A stretch of 64,000 nucleotides of DNA from Alphaproteobacteria bacterium. GTDB lineage: Bacteria > Pseudomonadota > Alphaproteobacteria > Rhodobacterales > Rhodobacteraceae. Numbering within the stretch: position 1 is the first letter of the stretch; every line of letters starts with the position of its first letter. Under the pieces are notes generated by a model, which was given only the letters and a program-made list of their open reading frames with translations, did not search any database and was not told the origin of the DNA. Both the position numbers and the translations under genes were made by a program. Location of the stretch: the NCBI GenBank assembly GCA_030429105.1, contig JAUIDE010000009.1, positions 1-64,000 of the forward strand. The letters are read 5' to 3'. Shown here one piece after another: positions 45,201-54,212 of this stretch.

Positions 45201-46769
45201 ATGCGCGCGCTCCGGCCACTCGCCCTTCTCGCCTGTCTCGCGGCCGCTCCGGCGGCGGCGGAGATTCACGCGGTGGTGGTGGGGGTGGACGCCTATCGCC
45301 ATCTCCCCCAGCTCGGCGGCGCGGCGAACGACGCGCGGGACATTGCCGGAACCTTCCGCCGCCTTGGCGCGGAGGTCGAACTCCTCGTCGACGGGGAGGC
45401 GTCGCGCGCGGCGGTGATCGCCGCCTTCGAACGGCAGGCGGCGAAGGCGGGGCCGGGGGACATGTTCGTCTTCTCCTATGCCGGCCACGGGCTGCAGGAG
45501 CCCGAGGCGATCCCGGGCGACGAGGAAGACGGGAAGGACGAGACCATCGTCTTCGCCGGGTTCGACTTCAGGGGCCCGGCGGCGGGCGAGCGGCTCCGGG
45601 ACAACGAGATCGGCGCGCTTCTGGCGAAGGTCCACCCCGAGGCCCGCGCGCTCGTCATCGTCGATTCCTGCCATAGCGGCACGATGACCCGCGAGGGGGA
45701 CCCGCGCGGCGCCCCGCTCGTGACCCGGTTCGGCGGGATCGGGCGGATCGGCGAGGATCCCTTGCCCCGCCCTCCAGCGGAAACGAAGGGGCTGGACCTG
45801 ACAGGCGCGGACAACATCGTCTTCGTCGCCGCGGCGCGGGACGAAGAGCAGATCCCCGAGGTGGAGATCGACGGCGTTCCCCGCGGCGCGCTGAGCTGGA
45901 CCGTCGCGCGCGCCATCGACGGGGCGCAGGGCTTCGGCGGGCCGGACATGCCGCTTTCCGAGTTCCGCGCCTATGTCCGCGCGCAGGCGCGGGCGCTTTC
46001 CGCCGGGCGGCAGACCCCTTCTGTGACCTTCCGCTCCGCCCGGATCGGGGCGGAGGCGGCGGTCATCCCCGCCTCTGCGCGCCCGCCGGGCAGGATCGCG
46101 CCTCCGGACCACGGTTCCCCGGAGGTCGACAGGCCGGCGCTTGTCCACCCGCTCGGAGCGGAGGCGGAGGGCGATCTAGGCCCCGGCGGCGCCTGGGCGG
46201 AGGCGCGGGAGGCCGCGGATCTGATTTGGGACGCTAGGGCTGGCGAGCTGATCGACCGGCGGAGCGCCGATCTCGTCGCCACCGTGCATGACCGCGCGGC
46301 GCTCGCCCGCGCGCTGACGACATGGCGCGCGGCGCGGCGGCTGACCGGCTGGAGCGCGCGCAGGCATGCGGAGCTGCTGATAGAGCCCGACCACGGGCGC
46401 CACCGGCTCGGCGCCTATGTCACGCTCTCCGTCGCCCGGCCGGCGGAGGCGGACGCCTGGCTCACCATCGTCAACCTCGCCTCGGACGGGCGGGTGCAGT
46501 TCGTCTTCCCCGATGTGCGCGACGTCGCCTCCGGCGCGGACCGGGTGCGCGCAGGCGAGGGCCGCCAGCGGATCGGGGAGGTGGAGGTGACGCACCCTGT
46601 CGGCGCCGATCACGTCGTCGCGATTCTCTCGGCGGAGCGGCCGGACGCGCTGCGCGAGACGCTGGAGCGGGGCGGGCGGGATGCGGAGGCCTTCGTCGCG
46701 CTTCTTCAGGCCGAGGCGGCGCGGGGCGGCCACCGGATCGGCGTCACGCCGATCTACACGACCCGGTAG
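45201..46769 (+). CDS. caspase-like (C14) peptidase with DUF4384-like C-terminus
   Basis: A 522-residue protein with a signal peptide (ALLACLAAAPAAAEI). The caspase-fold domain follows (about 22-230), with the catalytic His in FSYAGHGLQ (about 90-98) and the catalytic Cys in IVDSCHSG (about 152-159), so it should be an active cysteine peptidase outside the cytoplasm. The C-terminal part (about 390-500) has the pattern GAYVTLSVARP...LTIVNLASDGRVQFVFP of DUF4384, found beside caspase and FecR/CHASE2 proteins. Its stop is nine bases from the stop of the convergent cyclase. The target is unknown. Confidence 0.87.
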   Translation: MRALRPLALLACLAAAPAAAEIHAVVVGVDAYRHLPQLGGAANDARDIAGTFRRLGAEVELLVDGEASRAAVIAAFERQAAKAGPGDMFVFSYAGHGLQEPEAIPGDEEDGKDETIVFAGFDFRGPAAGERLRDNEIGALLAKVHPEARALVIVDSCHSGTMTREGDPRGAPLVTRFGGIGRIGEDPLPRPPAETKGLDLTGADNIVFVAAARDEEQIPEVEIDGVPRGALSWTVARAIDGAQGFGGPDMPLSEFRAYVRAQARALSAGRQTPSVTFRSARIGAEAAVIPASARPPGRIAPPDHGSPEVDRPALVHPLGAEAEGDLGPGGAWAEAREAADLIWDARAGELIDRRSADLVATVHDRAALARALTTWRAARRLTGWSARRHAELLIEPDHGRHRLGAYVTLSVARPAEADAWLTIVNLASDGRVQFVFPDVRDVASGADRVRAGEGRQRIGEVEVTHPVGADHVVAILSAERPDALRETLERGGRDAEAFVALLQAEAARGGHRIGVTPIYTTR

Positions 46770-46778
46770 GGCGCGGGC

Positions 46779-48848
46779 TCACTTCGCCGTCATCGTCACC
46801 GCCCCGTCCCAGTCTGGCGGCGGGGGCGTGCCTTCGGCGGCTTCGCGCGCGAAGCGGGCCATCGCCGCGGCGGCGCCTGCGCCGTGCCATTCACCATCCG
46901 TCAGCGCCTCCCATGCGGCGGCGGCCTCCCCGAACCGGGCCTCGCGCCAGAGCGAGAGGGCGGCGGCGAAAGCGGCGCTTCGCGCCGGCTCCGCCCCTTT
47001 CGCGAGCGGCGTGAAGACGCTGGCGGGCTCCCGCCGGCCCTTGACCCGGATCGGGGCGATCTCCAGCATGTCGAAGTCGTCCGCCGACACGGCGGCGACG
47101 CCCGGGCCGAGGACGATCTCCGTCCCGAAGGTCGAGCAGAGCCCTTCGAGCCGGGCGGCGAGGTTCACGGCGTCGCCGATCGCCGTGTAGTTCATTCGTG
47201 TCTCCGTGCCGACATTGCCGACGATGGCGGGCCCCGCGTTCACCCCGATCTTCACGGCGAAGGCGGGGAGGTTCCGCGCCCGGTCCCTCCGCCCGGCTGC
47301 GGGCACAAGCTCCCGGATCGCGACGGCGGCGCGCACCGCCGCGCGCGCATGGTCCGGCGCCTCGACCGGCGCGTTCCATAGCGCCATCACCGCGTCGCCG
47401 ATGAACTTGTCCACATAGCCGCCGGAGCGTTCGACCTCCGCCGCGATGATCGAGAGATAGGCGTTGACGGTCGCCGTCAGCACCGTCGCCTCCAGCTCGC
47501 CGCTGTTCACCTTCTCCGAGAGCGCGGTGAAGCCCGAGAGGTCTGCGAACATCACTGTGATCTCCCGCGGCTCGCCTTCGAGAGCGGGGAGCCGCTCCTG
47601 GCTCAGCATCCGGTCCACCAGCGCCGGGGCAAGGTAGCGGGAGAAGCTGTCTCGGAGCGCGCGGGCGCGACGGTCCAGCAGCAGGAGCCGCCCGGCCCAG
47701 CCGATTGCGAAGCCGAGGAGCGCGGCGAGGCCGGGCCGCGCCGCCGGGGCGAGAACGCCGGCCTCGAGGGCCGCCGCAGCCCCGGCGAAGCCGAGCGCAG
47801 CGAGCCCCGCCGCCGCCGCCGCCGCACGCGCCGGGGCGAGGCGGAGCCCGGCGAACGCCGCGAGGGCGGCGAAGAGCGCGGCGAGCGCGGCGTCGAGCGC
47901 CGGCGGCGTCGGTTCCGGCGCCCAGCCGGAGAGGATTGCGTCCGCCGCCGCGGCGTGGAGGAAGACGCCCGGCAGGTCTCCGCCCGGCCCGCGGATGGAA
48001 GGCGGGGCGAGGGCGCAGGGGTCGCCCTGCGCCTCCGGCGCAGTTTCGGAAGTGGGAAAGAATCTGTCCGGCGCGCGGAACCGGTCCTCCCCCGGCAGCG
48101 CGCCGCCGACGAGCACGACCCGGCCGCCGAAGAAGGTGGCGAGCGCCGCAGCGCCGCCCGCCTCCGCGCAAGCCAGCACGTCCGCGAGCCGGGCGGCGGG
48201 CAGCGCATCGAGCGGCGCGGGCGGTATGATGTTCAGCGTCCGTGGCGCATCGCCCGCGCCGGTCAGCGCGCCGGAGAGGGTGGGCGCGAGGCCGCCCTCC
48301 GCCGTGCGAAAGGCGGTCCGGACCCGGCGCACCACGCCGTCCGGCTCCGTCTCGATGTCGACATGGGCGAGGCCGGCGCCGCCCGCCATCAGCGCGAAGC
48401 GGCGGGCGGGGGCGAGCGCCGCGCTCCGGCCGATCGCCAGCCGCCCCGCGCGCCCCTCTTGGCGCAGGAGCTGGAGGAAGGCGTCGTCATGCCGGGCGAG
48501 CGGCGCCTCGTCCCCGATCCGGAAGGCGGCGGCGTCGAAGGCGAAGATGAAGTCGAAGCCGACGGAAACCGCGCCATGGGCGAGCGCCGTCTCCGCCAGC
48601 GCGGCCCAGACCGGGGACATCAGCGCCCGCGGCGTCGATTCAAGCCGGGGGTCGGCGGCGCTCGCCTCGTCGAGGAGGACGAGCGCGACCTGCGGCGCCG
48701 CGAAACCGCCGGGGGCCACAAGCGCGCGGAGCGCCGCCGCGCCGTCCCCCGCCGCGCCGTCGAGCGCCGTGGGCGGGGCGAGCGCGGCGAGCCCGCCGCC
48801 CGCCGCCGCCGCGACAAGGACGGCGAGAAGGCGGCGCAGCGGCCTCAC
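46779..48848 (-). CDS. CHASE2-domain adenylate/guanylate cyclase
   Basis: A 689-residue membrane sensor. An N-terminal span (LLAVLVAAAAGGGLAALAP) is followed by a large extracytoplasmic CHASE2 domain (about 40-310), three C-terminal spans (about 315-400) and a class III cyclase domain (about 435-640). Metal-binding aspartates are seen in MFADLSGFTALS and DKFIGDAVMALW, with NYTAIGDAVNLAARL as the transition-state region. It probably makes cAMP or cGMP in response to a periplasmic signal. GTG at 48848 avoids the 53-base overlap that the upstream GTG at 48908 would make with the FecR-like gene. Confidence 0.87.
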   Translation of the reverse strand: MRPLRRLLAVLVAAAAGGGLAALAPPTALDGAAGDGAAALRALVAPGGFAAPQVALVLLDEASAADPRLESTPRALMSPVWAALAETALAHGAVSVGFDFIFAFDAAAFRIGDEAPLARHDDAFLQLLRQEGRAGRLAIGRSAALAPARRFALMAGGAGLAHVDIETEPDGVVRRVRTAFRTAEGGLAPTLSGALTGAGDAPRTLNIIPPAPLDALPAARLADVLACAEAGGAAALATFFGGRVVLVGGALPGEDRFRAPDRFFPTSETAPEAQGDPCALAPPSIRGPGGDLPGVFLHAAAADAILSGWAPEPTPPALDAALAALFAALAAFAGLRLAPARAAAAAAGLAALGFAGAAAALEAGVLAPAARPGLAALLGFAIGWAGRLLLLDRRARALRDSFSRYLAPALVDRMLSQERLPALEGEPREITVMFADLSGFTALSEKVNSGELEATVLTATVNAYLSIIAAEVERSGGYVDKFIGDAVMALWNAPVEAPDHARAAVRAAVAIRELVPAAGRRDRARNLPAFAVKIGVNAGPAIVGNVGTETRMNYTAIGDAVNLAARLEGLCSTFGTEIVLGPGVAAVSADDFDMLEIAPIRVKGRREPASVFTPLAKGAEPARSAAFAAALSLWREARFGEAAAAWEALTDGEWHGAGAAAAMARFAREAAEGTPPPPDWDGAVTMTAK

Positions 48849-48855
48849 GGCCGGC

Positions 48856-49491
48856 TCAGGGCTGGACGATGGTGACGCCGGCCGCGGGGGAGACAGCGGC
48901 GGGCGCACGCCGCGTTACGCCGCCGCCGGTGAAGGCGATCTCGTATTCCGCCCCCGCCTCCAGCGACGGTAGGCCGGCCGGCCACCGCGCGATCCCGCCC
49001 CGCACATCCATCGCGCCGACGACTGCGCCGCCCTGCTCCACCGCGATCTCGGTCAGCCCATCGCCGAGCACGACGAAAAAGGGGCGGGCGTTGACCACCG
49101 TCCGCGCCTCCCCGCCGCGGAGCACGACGGAGGCCGCCGCGTCCGGCGCTTCGGCCAGGGCGACCTTGCGCGGGCATTCGATCTCCGTCTCCGCCACGAT
49201 CTCCGCCCCGCCGGTCGCGCCGAGCGGGCCGATGGCGACCTCTCCGCCGCGGAAATGGCTTTCCACGCAGCTGGCGTAGTGAATGACGATCAGCTCGGCC
49301 GTTTCGTCGAGCGTGAAGGTCGCGCCCTCCTCGGCTTCCGTGAGGGCCAAAGCCGGCGGGATGATCGCGCCGCGACTGTCGACGATGAGAGCCATCGGCG
49401 CGGCCGCCGCCGCGCCCGCCGCGAGCAGGGCGGCGAGGCCAAATGCAGGGCCGCAAAGGGTCAACGCCATGAGAAACCGCCCGCCTGTCAT
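48856..49491 (-). CDS. exported FecR-like protein, partner of the CHASE2 cyclase
   Basis: A 211-residue protein with a signal peptide (CGPAFGLAALLAAGAAAAAP). The mature part is beta-rich; GATFTLDETAELIVIHYASC and GGEVAIGPLG recall the FecR-domain pattern of small proteins encoded next to CHASE2 cyclases. Two cysteines (ASCVES and EIECPR) may pair. The stop lies seven bases before the cyclase GTG, so they form an operon. I infer that it senses or carries the signal for CHASE2. The start is one of two possible ATGs (49491 or 49470). Confidence 0.72.
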   Translation of the reverse strand: MTGGRFLMALTLCGPAFGLAALLAAGAAAAAPMALIVDSRGAIIPPALALTEAEEGATFTLDETAELIVIHYASCVESHFRGGEVAIGPLGATGGAEIVAETEIECPRKVALAEAPDAAASVVLRGGEARTVVNARPFFVVLGDGLTEIAVEQGGAVVGAMDVRGGIARWPAGLPSLEAGAEYEIAFTGGGVTRRAPAAVSPAAGVTIVQP

Positions 49492-49575
49492 TGCGCCGGA
49501 CGCAAGACTAGGCCGGCGGAGCCCCCCGCCGCAAGTGACCCCGCTCACGCCCCGGCGGGGGCGAGGCGCGGCCGG

Positions 49576-49962
49576 TCACTCGGCCGCGGCGTCCTTGAGC
49601 GGGCGATAGTTCGTCTTCTCGACGATGCGCGCGGATTTCCCGCGGCGGTCGCGGAGGTAGTAGAGCTTCGCGCGGCGCACCTTGCCGCGGCGCACCACCT
49701 CGATCGAGTCGATGGCGGGCGAATGCAGCGGGAAGACGCGCTCCACGCCCTCGCCGAAGCTGATCTTGCGGACGGTGAAAGAGGCGCCGAGGGTCATCCC
49801 GCCCTTGCGGCCGATGCAGACGCCTTCATAGGCCTGGACGCGGCTGCGCGTCCCTTCCGTCACCTTCACGCCAACGCGGATCACGTCGCCCGGCGCGAAA
49901 TCGGGGATCTTCTTGCCAAGCTCGGCGATATGCTCGGCTTCGAGCTGCTGCAGCAGGTTCAT
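49576..49962 (-). CDS. rplS: 50S ribosomal protein L19
   Basis: A 128-residue ribosomal protein at the 30S-50S interface. The start [20 protein letters not shown] is typical, as are [34 protein letters not shown] and the basic [19 protein letters not shown]. It follows trmD by four bases. The longer frame to 50061 is the trmD gene read out of phase. Confidence 0.97.
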   Translation of the reverse strand: MNLLQQLEAEHIAELGKKIPDFAPGDVIRVGVKVTEGTRSRVQAYEGVCIGRKGGMTLGASFTVRKISFGEGVERVFPLHSPAIDSIEVVRRGKVRRAKLYYLRDRRGKSARIVEKTNYRPLKDAAAE

Positions 49963-49966
49963 CGTC

Positions 49967-50845
49967 TCAGTCCTTCTCAAGCCCGCCTGTGGCGGCGGTG
50001 ATGTGCGCGCCCGATTGCTCTGTCCTCGCCTCCGGGTCCGCAGCGGAGGCTTTCGCCTCATGCGCCCGCCAGAGATCTGGGCGACGTTCCTTCGTCAGCG
50101 CCTCGCTCTGTTCGGCTCGCCATGCGGCGATCCGGGCGTGATGGCCGGAGAGCAGGACCTCCGGTATCGCGCGCCCTTCCCAGAGCTGCGGCTTCGTGTA
50201 GTGCGGCGCTTCGAGAAGCCCCGCCGAAAAGCTTTCCTCGGCCACGCTGTCGGCGTTTCCGAGGACGCGGGGTATAAGCCGAACCGTGGCGTCGATCAAC
50301 GCCATTGCGGCGATTTCGCCGCCCGTCATCACGAAATCGCCGAGCGAAACCTCCTCGACGCCCCGCGCCTCGATCAGCCGCTCGTCGATCCCCTCGAACC
50401 GGCCGCAGATCAGCGTCACGCCCTCGCAGGCGGCGAATCGCCTGGCCATCGCCTGGTCGAAGGGCTTGCCGCGCGGCGAGAGATAGACGAGCGGCCAGCG
50501 CGCCCGTTCGGCGGGCGCGCCGCGCATCGCCTCGTCGACCGCCGCGGCGGCGATGTCGGCGCGGAGCACCATGCCCGGCCCGCCGCCCGCCGGCGGCGCG
50601 TCCACGTTCCGGTGCCGGCCCTCGCCGAAGCGGCGCAGGTCCAGCGTCGTGAGGTTCCAGAGTCCCGTCTTAAGCGCCTGGCCGATGAGCGAGGCGCCGA
50701 GCGGGCCGGGGAAGAGCTCGGGGAAGAGCGTGACGATCCGCGCCGTCCACGCGCCCTTCACCTCCGCCTCTTCCATCAGCGCCCGCGGCTTCAGCGTCAC
50801 GCGTGGCGCAATCCGGCCGTGGGAGCGGGAGGGCGGCTCACTCAT
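49967..50845 (-). CDS. trmD: tRNA (guanine37-N1)-methyltransferase
   Basis: A 292-residue SPOUT enzyme that methylates G37 of tRNAs reading CNN and related codons. Seen are [20 protein letters not shown] (about 36-55), the S-adenosylmethionine knot in [11 protein letters not shown] (about 120-130), [12 protein letters not shown] (about 145-156) and [11 protein letters not shown] (about 167-177). The N-terminus has about 25 more residues than usual, and the C-terminal extension contains [15 protein letters not shown]. Its ATG overlaps the rimM stop by eight bases. Confidence 0.95.
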   Translation of the reverse strand: MSEPPSRSHGRIAPRVTLKPRALMEEAEVKGAWTARIVTLFPELFPGPLGASLIGQALKTGLWNLTTLDLRRFGEGRHRNVDAPPAGGGPGMVLRADIAAAAVDEAMRGAPAERARWPLVYLSPRGKPFDQAMARRFAACEGVTLICGRFEGIDERLIEARGVEEVSLGDFVMTGGEIAAMALIDATVRLIPRVLGNADSVAEESFSAGLLEAPHYTKPQLWEGRAIPEVLLSGHHARIAAWRAEQSEALTKERRPDLWRAHEAKASAADPEARTEQSGAHITAATGGLEKD

Positions 50846-51371
50846 CCGGCGCCCCTTCGACGACGATCTCCTCCGGCGGGTCGATCACGACGCGCCGCGC
50901 CGCGATGTCCACAGTCGGAACAGCGGCGCGGGTGAACGGGACGAGGAGCGGCGGCGCGGGCGGGCGGGCAATCTCGAGGAAATCGCCGCCGCCGTGATTC
51001 TCGACCGACCGCACGCGCCCGAGCGACGCGCCGCCGGTATCTACGGCGTCGAGCCCGATCAGGTCCGCATGGTAGAACTCGTCGTCCGGGAGGGCGGGCA
51101 GGCGGGAGCGCGGGGCGTGCAGCCGCAGGCCGCGGAGCGCCTCCGCCTGCTCCCGCGTCGCGACGCCCCCAAGCCGCGCGGCGAAGCCGCCTGCGGCGGG
51201 CCGCGTGATGCGGATCGTGAAGCTCCGCGCCCCGTCCTCCGTCAGGAGCGGGGCGTAGCGGGCGATGTCTTCCGGCTCCGCGCAGAAGGACTTGATCCGC
51301 GCCTCTCCGTGGACGCCGAAGGCGCCGGCGACGGCGCCGACGCAGATCAGGTCATCCGGCCCGCCGGGCAC
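50838..51371 (-). CDS. rimM: 16S rRNA processing protein RimM
   Basis: A 177-residue ribosome maturation factor. The RimM domain starts [20 protein letters not shown] (about 8-27), and the PRC-barrel half includes [13 protein letters not shown] (about 96-108) and [11 protein letters not shown] (about 140-150), ending with DPPEEIV. The start is GTG at 51371, six bases after the rpsP stop. It assists late 30S assembly by binding S19. Confidence 0.93.
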   Translation of the reverse strand: MPGGPDDLICVGAVAGAFGVHGEARIKSFCAEPEDIARYAPLLTEDGARSFTIRITRPAAGGFAARLGGVATREQAEALRGLRLHAPRSRLPALPDDEFYHADLIGLDAVDTGGASLGRVRSVENHGGGDFLEIARPPAPPLLVPFTRAAVPTVDIAARRVVIDPPEEIVVEGAPDE

Positions 51372-51377
51372 GCGGCG

Positions 51378-51740
51378 TCACTCCGCCGGCGCCTCGGCCG
51401 CGGCGGCGGCCTTGTCGGCCTTCTCCTTGGCGCGCTCCACCGCCTTCTGGCCCGGCTTCGCCTTCTCGGGGTTGTTGCGGACCGTCTTCTCCACCGCGCC
51501 GGCGGCTTCGAGGAAGCGGCGGATGCGGTCGGTCGGCTGGGCGCCCTGGCCGATCAGCTCCATGATCCGCTCAACATTCATCTTCACGCGGTTCTCGTCA
51601 TCCTTGCCGAGAAGCGGGTTGTAGGCGCCGAGGCGCTCCATGAACCGCCCGTCGCGCGGCGCGCGCGCATCCGCCGCCACGATCGTGTAATAGGGCCGCT
51701 TCTTCGAGCCGCCGCGCGCCAGTCTGATCTTCACAGCCAT
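51378..51740 (-). CDS. rpsP: 30S ribosomal protein S16
   Basis: A 120-residue ribosomal protein. The start [20 protein letters not shown] is the S16 hallmark, followed by [11 protein letters not shown] (about 33-43). The C-terminal tail (about 85-120) is Lys/Ala/Glu-rich and extends beyond the compact protein, as in other alphaproteobacteria. The chorismate mutase gene lies 37 bases upstream. Confidence 0.97.
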   Translation of the reverse strand: MAVKIRLARGGSKKRPYYTIVAADARAPRDGRFMERLGAYNPLLGKDDENRVKMNVERIMELIGQGAQPTDRIRRFLEAAGAVEKTVRNNPEKAKPGQKAVERAKEKADKAAAAAEAPAE

Positions 51741-51777
51741 GTCAGTCTCCTTTGGTCATGTCTCCGGGGCAGCGCCC

Positions 51778-52071
51778 CTATTTCTGGAACTGTTCGTGGT
51801 GCCTGATGACTTCCGAAATGATGAAGCTCAGGAACTTCTCCGCGAAGACGGGGTCTAGGTCGGCGTCCGCCGCCAGCTTCCGCAGCCGCTCCACCTGTCG
51901 CGCCTCGCGCGCCGGGTCGGAAGGCGGCAGCGCATGCTCCGCCTTCAGCCGGCCGACCGCCTGCGTCGCCTTGAACCGCTCGGCGAGCGTGTAGACGAGG
52001 ATCGCGTCGAGATTGTCGATGTGATGCCGCTGCTCCGCCAGCAGGGCCTGCGCCCTTGTCTCGTCGCTCAT
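51778..52071 (-). CDS. chorismate mutase (AroQ type)
   Basis: A 97-residue all-helical protein converting chorismate to prephenate. The pattern IDNLDAILVYTLAERFKATQAVGRLKAE (from about residue 18) contains the conserved Arg and Lys that bind the substrate carboxylates, and EKFLSFIISEVIRHHEQ forms the third helix. Length fits the stand-alone AroQ class. It overlaps the first GNAT gene by four bases and lies before rpsP, a position common in Rhodobacterales. Confidence 0.9.
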   Translation of the reverse strand: MSDETRAQALLAEQRHHIDNLDAILVYTLAERFKATQAVGRLKAEHALPPSDPAREARQVERLRKLAADADLDPVFAEKFLSFIISEVIRHHEQFQK

Positions 52072-52640
52072 GCCGCCCTCCGGTAGCGATAGACGCGGAT
52101 GCGGCCCCCGTGCGCCGCCTCCGCCGCCGCATCCCGCGCGCCGCCGAGCCGTTCGGCGAGCCGCTGGGAGCGCGTGTTTTCGTGGTCGATCGTGCTCACC
52201 AGCGTGGGCAGGCCGAGCGGCCCGAAGGCGTGGGCGAGAGCGGCCCGCGCCGCCTCGGTCGCATAGCCCTTCCCCTCCGCCTCGGGGCGCAGGAAATAGC
52301 CGAGTTCCGGCTCATGGTCCCCGTCCTCGAAGCCGATCAGCGCGAAGCCGAGGGGCTCGCCCCCCGCGCGGGGCTCCACCGTCCAGAGCCCGTGGCCGCG
52401 CAGGAGCCAGGTGGAGACCGTCTGCACGAAATCGAGCCAGAGGTCGCGCCGCGCCGGCGCCTCGTCGAAGACGAAGCGCGCCGCCGGGCCGCCGAGGCAT
52501 TCCGCATAGAGCGGGAAGTCCCCGATCCGCGGCGCGCGGAGGCGCAGCCGCTCCGTCTCGATCTCGGGCAGGAGGGCGACGAGCCGCGCGGCGAAGGCGG
52601 CCGCTGCGCCCTCGGGCGCGCGTTCGTGCGGAAGGGTCAT
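52068..52640 (-). CDS. GNAT acetyltransferase, tandem copy 1
   Basis: A 190-residue RimJ/RimL-type acetyltransferase. It starts with a lead of about 25 residues, then IETERLRLRAPRIGDFPLYA, the family entry strand. Motif A is RPEAEGKGYATEAARAALAH (about 116-135), followed by VSTIDHENTRSQRLAERLG. It is the last of four tandem, overlapping GNAT genes that lie between ffh and the chorismate mutase. The substrate is unknown; candidates are a protein N-terminus or a small amine. Confidence 0.87.
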   Translation of the reverse strand: MTLPHERAPEGAAAAFAARLVALLPEIETERLRLRAPRIGDFPLYAECLGGPAARFVFDEAPARRDLWLDFVQTVSTWLLRGHGLWTVEPRAGGEPLGFALIGFEDGDHEPELGYFLRPEAEGKGYATEAARAALAHAFGPLGLPTLVSTIDHENTRSQRLAERLGGARDAAAEAAHGGRIRVYRYRRAA

Positions 52641-53158
52641 CGCAGCCCCTCCGGCTTTGGGTGACGGAAGACGACGCATTGCAGCCCGTCCGGCGTCTTC
52701 GCCGACCAGTCGGGCCGCGCGCCGAGACGCTCGGCGAGCCGGGCGGAGCGGGCGTTCCGCGCATCCACATAGCTCACCGCCGTCTCCCAGCCGAGATCGC
52801 GGAACACATGGTCCCGCGCAGCGGACGCGGCCTCGAAGGCGTAGCCTTTGCCTTCCGCCTCCTCGCGCCAGAGCGTCCAGCCCAGCTCCCGCTCCGGCCA
52901 GCCCTCCGGCTCCCATGGCCCCGTCGCGCCGAGCAGGGCTTCCGGCGCCGTCTTGTCCGCGAAGACGAGGGAGCCGAAGCCGCGGATCGCCCAATGGCCG
53001 ATGATGGCGGCGAATGCGCGCCAGCCGAGCGCCCGGGTCGGCTCGGGCGTGCGGACATAGCGCGCCCTGTCGCTCATGAAGAAGTCGAGCCAGACGGGCA
53101 GGTCCGAAGCCTCGGGTCGGCGGAGGATCAGCCGTTCGGTCTCAAGCACGGGCGTCAT
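52637..53158 (-). CDS. GNAT acetyltransferase, tandem copy 2
   Basis: A 173-residue RimJ/RimL-type protein. LETERLILRRPEASDLPVWL (about 5-24), then GWTLWREEAEGKGYAFEAAS (about 94-113) as motif A and VSYVDARNARSARLAERLG (about 129-147). Four-base overlaps with both neighbours indicate coupled translation. The close match in motif order to copies 3 and 4 suggests origin by tandem duplication. Confidence 0.87.
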   Translation of the reverse strand: MTPVLETERLILRRPEASDLPVWLDFFMSDRARYVRTPEPTRALGWRAFAAIIGHWAIRGFGSLVFADKTAPEALLGATGPWEPEGWPERELGWTLWREEAEGKGYAFEAASAARDHVFRDLGWETAVSYVDARNARSARLAERLGARPDWSAKTPDGLQCVVFRHPKPEGLR

Positions 53159-53670
53159 CGCGCAACCTCGCGCGCGAAACGGTAGGTGACGGCCCCGGGC
53201 GACCAGGGCGGCGACGCCGCCTCCTCGTCGAGTTGGCCGCCGATCCGTTCGGCGACCCGGCGCGAGGCGGCATTGTCGCGCGCGATCAACGCCACCATTC
53301 CGCGCTCGCCCGTCGCCGCGAAGAAGTGATCCCGCGCAGCCGCCGCGGCCTCGGATGCATAGCCGCGCCGCTCGTCCCGCCCGTCCCAGATCGTCCAGGT
53401 CAGCTCCGCCGGGCCGCCATCCCCGATGCGGAGCGCGCCGGCATGGCCGAGCGGGCGCGCCTCGCCGCGCGCGAGGAACACGAACCTGCCGAAGCCGCGC
53501 ACGGCCCAGTGGCCGATCATGGCGCAGAACTTCTCGAAGGCCTTCGCCGCGTCCACCGGCCCGCCTACGAACCGCGCCCGCGACCCGGTGTAATAGGCCG
53601 CGTAAAAGGGCAGGTCCGCCGCCTCGGGGCGCCGGAGGATCAGCCGTTCCGTTTCCACGATCGCGCTCAC
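53155..53670 (-). CDS. GNAT acetyltransferase, tandem copy 3
   Basis: A 171-residue relative of copies 2 and 4: ETERLILRRPEAADLPFYAA (about 6-25), LTWTIWDGRDERRGYASEAA (motif A, about 91-110) and IARDNAASRRVAERIGGQ. The motif A glycine pattern is RRGYASE rather than the usual EGKGYA, so cofactor binding may be slightly altered. The start is GTG at 53670, and the stop of copy 4 overlaps it by one base (TAGTG). Confidence 0.86.
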   Translation of the reverse strand: MSAIVETERLILRRPEAADLPFYAAYYTGSRARFVGGPVDAAKAFEKFCAMIGHWAVRGFGRFVFLARGEARPLGHAGALRIGDGGPAELTWTIWDGRDERRGYASEAAAAARDHFFAATGERGMVALIARDNAASRRVAERIGGQLDEEAASPPWSPGAVTYRFAREVAR

Positions 53671-54212
53671 TAAAGGGCCTCCGGGGCCGGATGCCGCCAG
53701 ACTTTCAGCTCGAACCCGTCAGGATGCTGGAAAACGCTGTCCTCGACCGCGCCCATGCGCCGGGCCAGCGCCTCGGAGCGCGTGTTGCCCGGCAGCGTGC
53801 AGGAGATCGCCGTGCGCCAGCCGAGCGTTCCGTAGGCGAAGGCGCGCGCCGCCTGCGCCGCCTCGAAGGCGACGCCCCTGCCCTCCGCCGCCTCGAACAC
53901 CGTCCAGGCGATTTCGGGCTCCGGCCAGCCCTCGGGATACATCGGGCCGACGATTCCGAGCGGTGCGTCTGTCTCCCGCTCCGCGACCACCCAGCGGCCA
54001 TAGCCGCGCATCCGCCAGTGGCCGATCAGGGCGCAGAAATTCCTGAATGCATCGGCGCGCCCGAATGGCCCGCCCACGCCCGCCGCGCGCGAGGATGCGC
54101 CGAAGGCCGCATAGGCCTCGAAATCCTCCGGCCCCGGCGCGCGCAGCCGCAGCCGCGCCGTCGTCAGCGTCGGAATGGCGACGGTCGCCGGCTCTGCGAA
54201 CGCCACCGTCAT
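53670..54212 (-). CDS. GNAT acetyltransferase, tandem copy 4
   Basis: A 180-residue RimJ/RimL-type protein, the first of the four to be transcribed after ffh. TLTTARLRLRAPGPEDFEAY (about 15-34), IAWTVFEAAEGRGVAFEAAQ (motif A, about 103-122) and SCTLPGNTRSEALARRMGAV. It overlaps ffh by four bases, so the GNAT set is co-transcribed with the signal recognition particle gene. Confidence 0.87.
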   Translation of the reverse strand: MTVAFAEPATVAIPTLTTARLRLRAPGPEDFEAYAAFGASSRAAGVGGPFGRADAFRNFCALIGHWRMRGYGRWVVAERETDAPLGIVGPMYPEGWPEPEIAWTVFEAAEGRGVAFEAAQAARAFAYGTLGWRTAISCTLPGNTRSEALARRMGAVEDSVFQHPDGFELKVWRHPAPEAL

